A stretch of 27,044 nt of DNA from a virus: positions 1 to 27,044 of the IMG/VR virus record IMGVR_UViG_3300017773_000107, one strand, 5' to 3'. Made by a program: the position numbers and the translations under genes. Positions within the stretch are counted from its first letter, which is position 1; each line of letters starts with the position of its first letter. The notes beneath the pieces were generated by a model that saw nothing but the letters and a program-made list of their open reading frames with translations, made no database searches and was not told the DNA's origin. Of this stretch, positions 23,172 through 27,044 are shown piece after piece.

Positions 23172-25357
23172 TATCTACCACCATCCTGTTTAACATCTAA
23201 CGACAACGTGCCGTATCGCCATGATTGTTCCACACCTGTGTTCTCAACTTTAATATTAATATATCGTCCACGAGCTCTAGTGTCTATCTTATCAGTTGTA
23301 GAAGTAATTGTAAAAGGACTATATGTAGAACTTGTATCACTTTCTGATGGATAACGTTTTAAAGCTAGTGTTACATCTGCAGTTCCTATCAATGTTTTAA
23401 AGTCAGGTATAAAACGACTTACAGATAAAAAGAAATCACCCTCAGAACCTTGTCCTTGTAGATCAAAGTCATAAGATTGTATATAAGACAACACTGTTGT
23501 AACGCTACCATCTTCGTTTGTTTGATCTGTACCAATCTCGTGTTCAAAGTATTTTGTTTGTCCTAAACCAGACTCACCTAATATAACAGGAAAAGTGCCT
23601 GTTTGACTGGTGTCAAATTTTGTTGCGTATGGTTTAGTATATACGTTTGCATCTGTCCAAGAAGTTCTAGCTTCTGTATGTAATGCCCAAATACCACCTG
23701 GCACTTGTGTTGATTCTGCATAGTTATAAGTAACACCTTTATTGTTAAAATCACTATTTGTAGGATACCACCAAGTTATCTCAGAAAATAAATTGTTTAG
23801 TCCAGCTGTAATCTGTTGTCCTTTGGTTGTGTCTATGTTGTCATAGACCTCATCTTCTACAGAACACGGTAGTGTTTTAACAGTACCATCATAATACAAG
23901 AATCCTTTTGCACTCATCCAGTATGCAACACCGTCAACCTCAATAGCTGCTGTACTACCAACCAGTCCGCAGTTAGTACCAACTTGTTCAATACCAAATA
24001 TAAACGGTGCACCAACAAAACGTAAAGAGTACAAAGCATTGTCTGTCCATACTAATATTGCTTCTTTTGTTTTTAACGCACCCATAATTTTAGTTCCGTC
24101 TTGCACACGTAATGTACCTGCAGTGTTAGTAGAAGTAGGTGTAAATGTATTTATGTCTTCACTAGCTGAGAAACGAATAAACATGTCATCTTGTGTAGAA
24201 GGTGTTCCAATAGTTGTTTCTGTACCTAAATGTATTAAGTGACGAGTTGTAGGTGAAATAAGCGTGAGCCGCGATGCAGTAGGATTGCTGGTTGTTGCAA
24301 AACCCGATGTTGTAAGAGACGCTCTTACTGTCAAAGGTGTCGTGGCCCCGGCGTTCCATGTAAATGTTTTACCGTTGTTTGAAGTTGCAACTAACACTTC
24401 ACCAAAATTATCTAGTGACCATTTACCAGGTTCTAGTTCTACTTGACTTGCAGAAATAGCATTACCCCAAGCGGTATAATCACTGGCGTTAATAGCTGCT
24501 GTAGCATCATTGTGCGCTGATCTTGTAGAACCTAAAGCTCCACGAGTTATGCCTGTAAGTGTGTTACTAGATTTACCTGTATATGTTATAAGTTCTGTAC
24601 CACCAACTAAAACAGTACCTGATGTTGGAAAGCCAGTAGCACTTGTCAGCACAAGACTAGTTCCTGATCCACCTGTACCGCTAGTGTTGTCAGATAAAGA
24701 ACCATCTAGGTCTGTAGTTGCAGCAGAGGACAAAGTTCCGCCCCATGTGCTTACACCCCAACCATAACCGTATGTTTGTTTTTGTGGTCCAACTACAAAA
24801 TAAAACTCAACAGTTGTTGAACCGCCTGCTGCTACGGTTGCAGTCGCTGCTGCCGAAGATGTAATTGTAAAAGTAGTTGTGCTTGGAACAGTGTTTACCA
24901 TAAACAATTTATCTTCAAAATTAGATGCACTTAATCCTGTACCACTTGGTAACGTAACACTATCTAGTAATATAATGTCTCCAACTTCAGCACCATGTGC
25001 TGATCCAGTTGTAATTGTAATTGATGTTGATTGATCTGTTGTTTTTATAGTTGCACTTGTTTGTTGTTTTGTGCTATCGTACGGAGTTATATCATATAAC
25101 TGCCCTTCAAAATATAAAAGTAAAAATTTGTCTGTGCCTAAAGCAATATATTTATTACCGTCTTTATCAACAAAAGCGTGTTGATTTCTAACAACACCGA
25201 CAATACTATCAGATAATAAAGAAGACCAGCCACCTACTTTTTCAGGAAGCCCATAACGAAAACGAATATTATCGCTATCGATCCAACGATCTTCAGCACC
25301 TTTAGTTGTGTTTTGCTTATCTATCCCTGGTAAGATTTTAAAATTAAGAAGAGACAT
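23171..25357 (-). CDS. Tail protein, possibly P22 gp10-like hub/stabilisation factor, 728 residues
   Basis: The N-terminus (NFKILPGIDKQ, then DRWIDSDNIRFRYGLPEKVG) matches a pattern common in marine podovirus virion genes. A beta-rich insert (about 90-300) has Ser/Thr/Gly-rich strands, including LTGITRGALGSTRSAHND, a motif seen in phage tail proteins. The later part reads like a propeller: HLIHLGTETT, DGTKIMGALKTKEAILVWTD, YWMSAKGFLYYDGTVK, WWYPTNSDF, VILGESGLGQ and a C-terminal beta domain. This is reminiscent of P22 gp10, which closes the tail hub. That homology is inferred from layout and unproven. There is no enzymatic motif. It is followed by a cluster of small genes. Confidence 0.65.
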   Translation of the reverse strand: MSLLNFKILPGIDKQNTTKGAEDRWIDSDNIRFRYGLPEKVGGWSSLLSDSIVGVVRNQHAFVDKDGNKYIALGTDKFLLLYFEGQLYDITPYDSTKQQTSATIKTTDQSTSITITTGSAHGAEVGDIILLDSVTLPSGTGLSASNFEDKLFMVNTVPSTTTFTITSSAAATATVAAGGSTTVEFYFVVGPQKQTYGYGWGVSTWGGTLSSAATTDLDGSLSDNTSGTGGSGTSLVLTSATGFPTSGTVLVGGTELITYTGKSSNTLTGITRGALGSTRSAHNDATAAINASDYTAWGNAISASQVELEPGKWSLDNFGEVLVATSNNGKTFTWNAGATTPLTVRASLTTSGFATTSNPTASRLTLISPTTRHLIHLGTETTIGTPSTQDDMFIRFSASEDINTFTPTSTNTAGTLRVQDGTKIMGALKTKEAILVWTDNALYSLRFVGAPFIFGIEQVGTNCGLVGSTAAIEVDGVAYWMSAKGFLYYDGTVKTLPCSVEDEVYDNIDTTKGQQITAGLNNLFSEITWWYPTNSDFNNKGVTYNYAESTQVPGGIWALHTEARTSWTDANVYTKPYATKFDTSQTGTFPVILGESGLGQTKYFEHEIGTDQTNEDGSVTTVLSYIQSYDFDLQGQGSEGDFFLSVSRFIPDFKTLIGTADVTLALKRYPSESDTSSTYSPFTITSTTDKIDTRARGRYINIKVENTGVEQSWRYGTLSLDVKQDGGR

Positions 25358-25369
25358 AATCTATTAATT

Positions 25370-26080
25370 TTAACCTCTCTTAGTTTTATAAATCCAACCT
25401 TTAGCCGAGTTAGCATAAACTAAAGTAAACGATTCTGCATTTGTGTTTACTGTTAAATTAGCAGCACTACCATTTATGTTAGAACCATTACGACCTATAG
25501 TTAAATTGTTTGAACCAAAATTTATTTTTGAGTCTATAAAATGCACTTCGTTTCCAACGCTAGGACTTGCTGGTAATGTTATAGTTACCGCTGCGGAAGA
25601 AGTGTCTACGAATATTTGATCACCGTTTACTGCTGTATATGCAGTAGTAGTTGTTTTGTATCCTTTTTCAAGCAGAGCACTAACTATGTTAGTACCGTCT
25701 GCGAATAATACAGAAGTAGAGCCAACAGGTAAAACAACCCCGGTTCCCGATGCTGTCTTAAATGTTAAAGTATAATGATTAGATGAACGATCAGTAGCAT
25801 CAATTACTATATATGCTTTTTCTAAAGAATCTGGAACAGTTACATTTCTGTTAGCAGCTAGTGTTCCTGTTAGTTTAATTACAAAATTACGGCCGTTAGA
25901 AGAAGCGCCATCGGATATGGTTGTAGTTATATCAGAACTAGTAACCGCAATTGATATATACCCGCCTATTGCTTCTTGTATTAAATCTAGATTAGTATTG
26001 GTAACTGTACCCCATAAACCAGCCTTTTCACCGGTTACCATTTTTTCTAGTTTTAGTGATGTTGAATAAGATGATGCCAT
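25370..26080 (-). CDS. Putative tail fibre or fibre-associated protein, 236 residues
   Basis: The N-terminus (SSYSTSLKLEKMVTGEKAGL, then WGTVTNTNLDLIQEAIGGY) is a recurring start of marine phage fibre proteins. The C-terminal domain has DQIFVDTSSAAVTITLPASP, VGNEVHFIDSKINFG, NNLTIGRNGSNINGSAANLT and ESFTLVYANSAKGWIYK, a beta-repeat domain common at the tips of phage fibres. It probably takes part in receptor contact or fibre attachment. It lies between the repeat protein and the 728-residue tail protein. The ribosome binding site is weak (AGGA well upstream). Confidence 0.7.
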   Translation of the reverse strand: MASSYSTSLKLEKMVTGEKAGLWGTVTNTNLDLIQEAIGGYISIAVTSSDITTTISDGASSNGRNFVIKLTGTLAANRNVTVPDSLEKAYIVIDATDRSSNHYTLTFKTASGTGVVLPVGSTSVLFADGTNIVSALLEKGYKTTTTAYTAVNGDQIFVDTSSAAVTITLPASPSVGNEVHFIDSKINFGSNNLTIGRNGSNINGSAANLTVNTNAESFTLVYANSAKGWIYKTKRG

Positions 26081-26093
26081 AATTATTTATATC

Positions 26094-26606
26094 CTATGCT
26101 GCTACGTCTGTCCACGTGTTAGTTGCGCCTGAGGTGTCTACGTCATTCCACGTAATAACACCAGCTTCTGTTGTTGTTATTGTTAATCCGCTTCCAGTTG
26201 GTGTGACAACTGCTTTTGCTACAATTGTAACAGAACCAGAACCAACAGTTCCCATTAAGCTTCCGCTTGGTTGAGCTGTTGCTCCCGCTTTTGCGACTAC
26301 AGTACCATCAGATAATGTAAGTCCATTTCCAGTTAGTGTTACAACTGCTTTACCGACTTCAGTAGTGTCACCGACACCACTTGTTAAAACGTTACCAGTT
26401 ACATTTATAACTGCTCCAGCAGTTATTACTACTGATCCACTTGCAGAAGTAACTTGGTTACCTCCAGCTGTTACGTCAACATAGCCTTCAATTGTTGTAT
26501 TTCCTACTGATGCAGTTAAGGCGTTCCCGGTAACTAAAACAAAACTTTCAGTATCCCCGTCGGAAGCAAAACTTAAATCAGCAAAAGATGCAAAACCAAA
26601 AGCCAT
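26094..26606 (-). CDS. Repeat-containing virion protein, 170 residues
   Basis: After a Phe/Ser-rich start (MAFGFASFADLSFASDGD) the protein is built from about six copies of a roughly 22-residue unit with core TGNxLTxxxGxxxxxxxAxV, for example VTGNALTASVGNTT, VTGNVLTSGVGDTT, LTGNGLTLSDGTVV and PTGSGLTITTTEAG. It closes with two Trp-containing strands (ITWNDVDTSG, NTWTDVAA). Such Thr/Val/Gly repeats suggest a beta-solenoid or filament on the virion surface, and similar proteins occur in marine phages. There is no signal peptide or cysteine. Confidence 0.7.
   Translation of the reverse strand: MAFGFASFADLSFASDGDTESFVLVTGNALTASVGNTTIEGYVDVTAGGNQVTSASGSVVITAGAVINVTGNVLTSGVGDTTEVGKAVVTLTGNGLTLSDGTVVAKAGATAQPSGSLMGTVGSGSVTIVAKAVVTPTGSGLTITTTEAGVITWNDVDTSGATNTWTDVAA
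26160..26535 (-). repeat. Degenerate tandem repeat of about 66 bp within the 170-residue gene
   Basis: About six degenerate units of roughly 66 bp encode the TGNxLT repeat. They are diverged at the nucleotide level but still recognisable through recurring ccagtt/ggtgtt words. The boundaries are approximate. Copy number could change by slippage or recombination. Confidence 0.55.
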
Positions 26607-26613
26607 TTTACTA

Positions 26614-26910
26614 CTAGCTTAAAGTTGAAACGTCAAAACTATTATCAACTGTATCTACTGCTGGTGGGTTCTTGTGAACATTATGTTTTTTATTAAACAT
26701 ATCATCCCAATGTGCCTCATCCATAAGTGCTAGTATCTCAGCTTTAGTATAGCTACCCGGTGCTTTTGATGGTGCATCTATCTTTTCAGATTTACTAAAT
26801 GTATGAGAAAAATCATCTTCAGTATATTTATACTCAACTGACCATTCTGTTACATTCCCATCAGCATTTACTTTAGGTTTAGCTGATACCCATGTTTTAG
26901 TTACTGCCAT
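26614..26910 (-). CDS. Conserved hypothetical virion-region protein, 98 residues
   Basis: A single small domain: MAVTKTWVSAKPKVNADGNV, a strand pair with Trp and Tyr (WSVEYKYTEDDFSHTFSKSE), then a helix (SYTKAEILALMDEAHWDDMF) and a polar tail. The layout recalls small unnamed proteins coded next to tail fibres in marine phages. Translation signals are good: AAGGAG lies 6 nt before the ATG, inside the end of the upstream fibre gene, whose stop is one base before the ATG. The function is unknown; a fibre accessory or chaperone role is a contextual guess. Confidence 0.7.
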   Translation of the reverse strand: MAVTKTWVSAKPKVNADGNVTEWSVEYKYTEDDFSHTFSKSEKIDAPSKAPGSYTKAEILALMDEAHWDDMFNKKHNVHKNPPAVDTVDNSFDVSTLS

Positions 26911-26911
26911 A

Positions 26912-27044
26912 TTATTCTCCTTTTATGGTTTTTATTTCTTGTTGTAGAGTTGTTACTTGAGCCGACAACTCTTGCACGGCTTTTATTAATGGTATAGTCA
27001 ATGTAGAATATTCAATAGATTGTTTGCTTGAGTATGCAACTTTG
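26912..27044 (-). CDS. C-terminal end of a tail fibre with S74-type intramolecular chaperone tail (partial)
   Basis: Only the last 43 codons are in the window. They read KVAYSSKQSIEYSTLTIPLI, then KAVQELSAQVTTLQQEIKT and a short end. An EYS..T.PLIKAVQEL block followed by a coiled coil is the usual C-terminus of peptidase S74 (endosialidase-type) chaperone domains, which trim themselves from phage fibres after trimerisation. The catalytic Ser/Lys would lie further upstream, outside the window. Its end carries the ribosome binding site of the next gene. Confidence 0.65.
   Translation of the reverse strand, partial: KVAYSSKQSIEYSTLTIPLIKAVQELSAQVTTLQQEIKTIKGE

Noticed and set aside
26094-26606. 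CRISPR-like direct repeats
   Set aside because: The periodicity is protein-level in a coding frame, units are diverged and there are no unique spacers.
1-27044. tRNA genes, integrase or attachment site
   Set aside because: I saw no cloverleaf-like sequence and no recombinase motif; gene packing leaves no room outside 6413-6471 and 8370-8435.

Overview
The window looks like part of the genome of a tailed, podovirus-like double-stranded DNA phage, probably from a marine bacterium. This rests on gene content and style: very A+T-rich DNA, almost no intergenic space, stop/start overlaps at most junctions, a family A DNA polymerase, an archaeo-eukaryotic-type primase, and a run of virion proteins in the style of uncultured marine phages (SAR11/SAR116-type phages are the closest I can recall; this is inference). 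I saw no host gene, tRNA, integrase, IS element or CRISPR array.

Three blocks can be read. (1) Positions 8369 down to 1, minus strand: an early/replication operon. Gene order is a small coiled-coil protein, a conserved 138-residue protein, a coiled-coil phage protein, a likely ssDNA-binding protein, a small basic protein, a primase, a 52-residue zinc-ribbon protein, a 79-residue protein, a UvrD-type helicase, a helix-turn-helix/HNH-like endonuclease, a DUF3310 protein and a family A DNA polymerase cut by the window edge. Junctions are ATGA, GTGA or TAATG, so translational coupling is likely. (2) Positions 8436-9881, plus strand: a lone SNF2-type helicase, transcribed away from block 1. The 66-bp gap at 8370-8435 holds two sigma70-like promoters superimposed on one near-perfect dyad. 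(3) Positions 27044 down to 9878, minus strand: the virion and lysis operon. It runs from a tail-fibre C-terminus (partial) through small fibre/decoration proteins and a 728-residue tail protein, several small genes and four probable internal/ejection proteins of 572, 350, 440 and 2556 residues, to a holin-like protein and an M15 peptidase endolysin. Its end overlaps the convergent helicase gene by 4 bp.

The replication set (Pol A, AEP primase, SNF2 and UvrD helicases, SSB-like protein) contains no DnaB/gp4-type replicative helicase inside the window. The virion set resembles podovirus modules that eject internal proteins with the DNA.

The points most worth a second look are the dyad divergent promoter, an HNH-nuclease-like stretch inside the 2556-residue virion protein, a short glycine motif recurring in three adjacent virion proteins, a four-cysteine cluster in the primase, a two-state hairpin before the 79-residue gene at 6412, and three short genes (52, 54 and 25 residues) fitted exactly between larger ones. 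All functional calls come from reading motifs by eye; no database search was possible.
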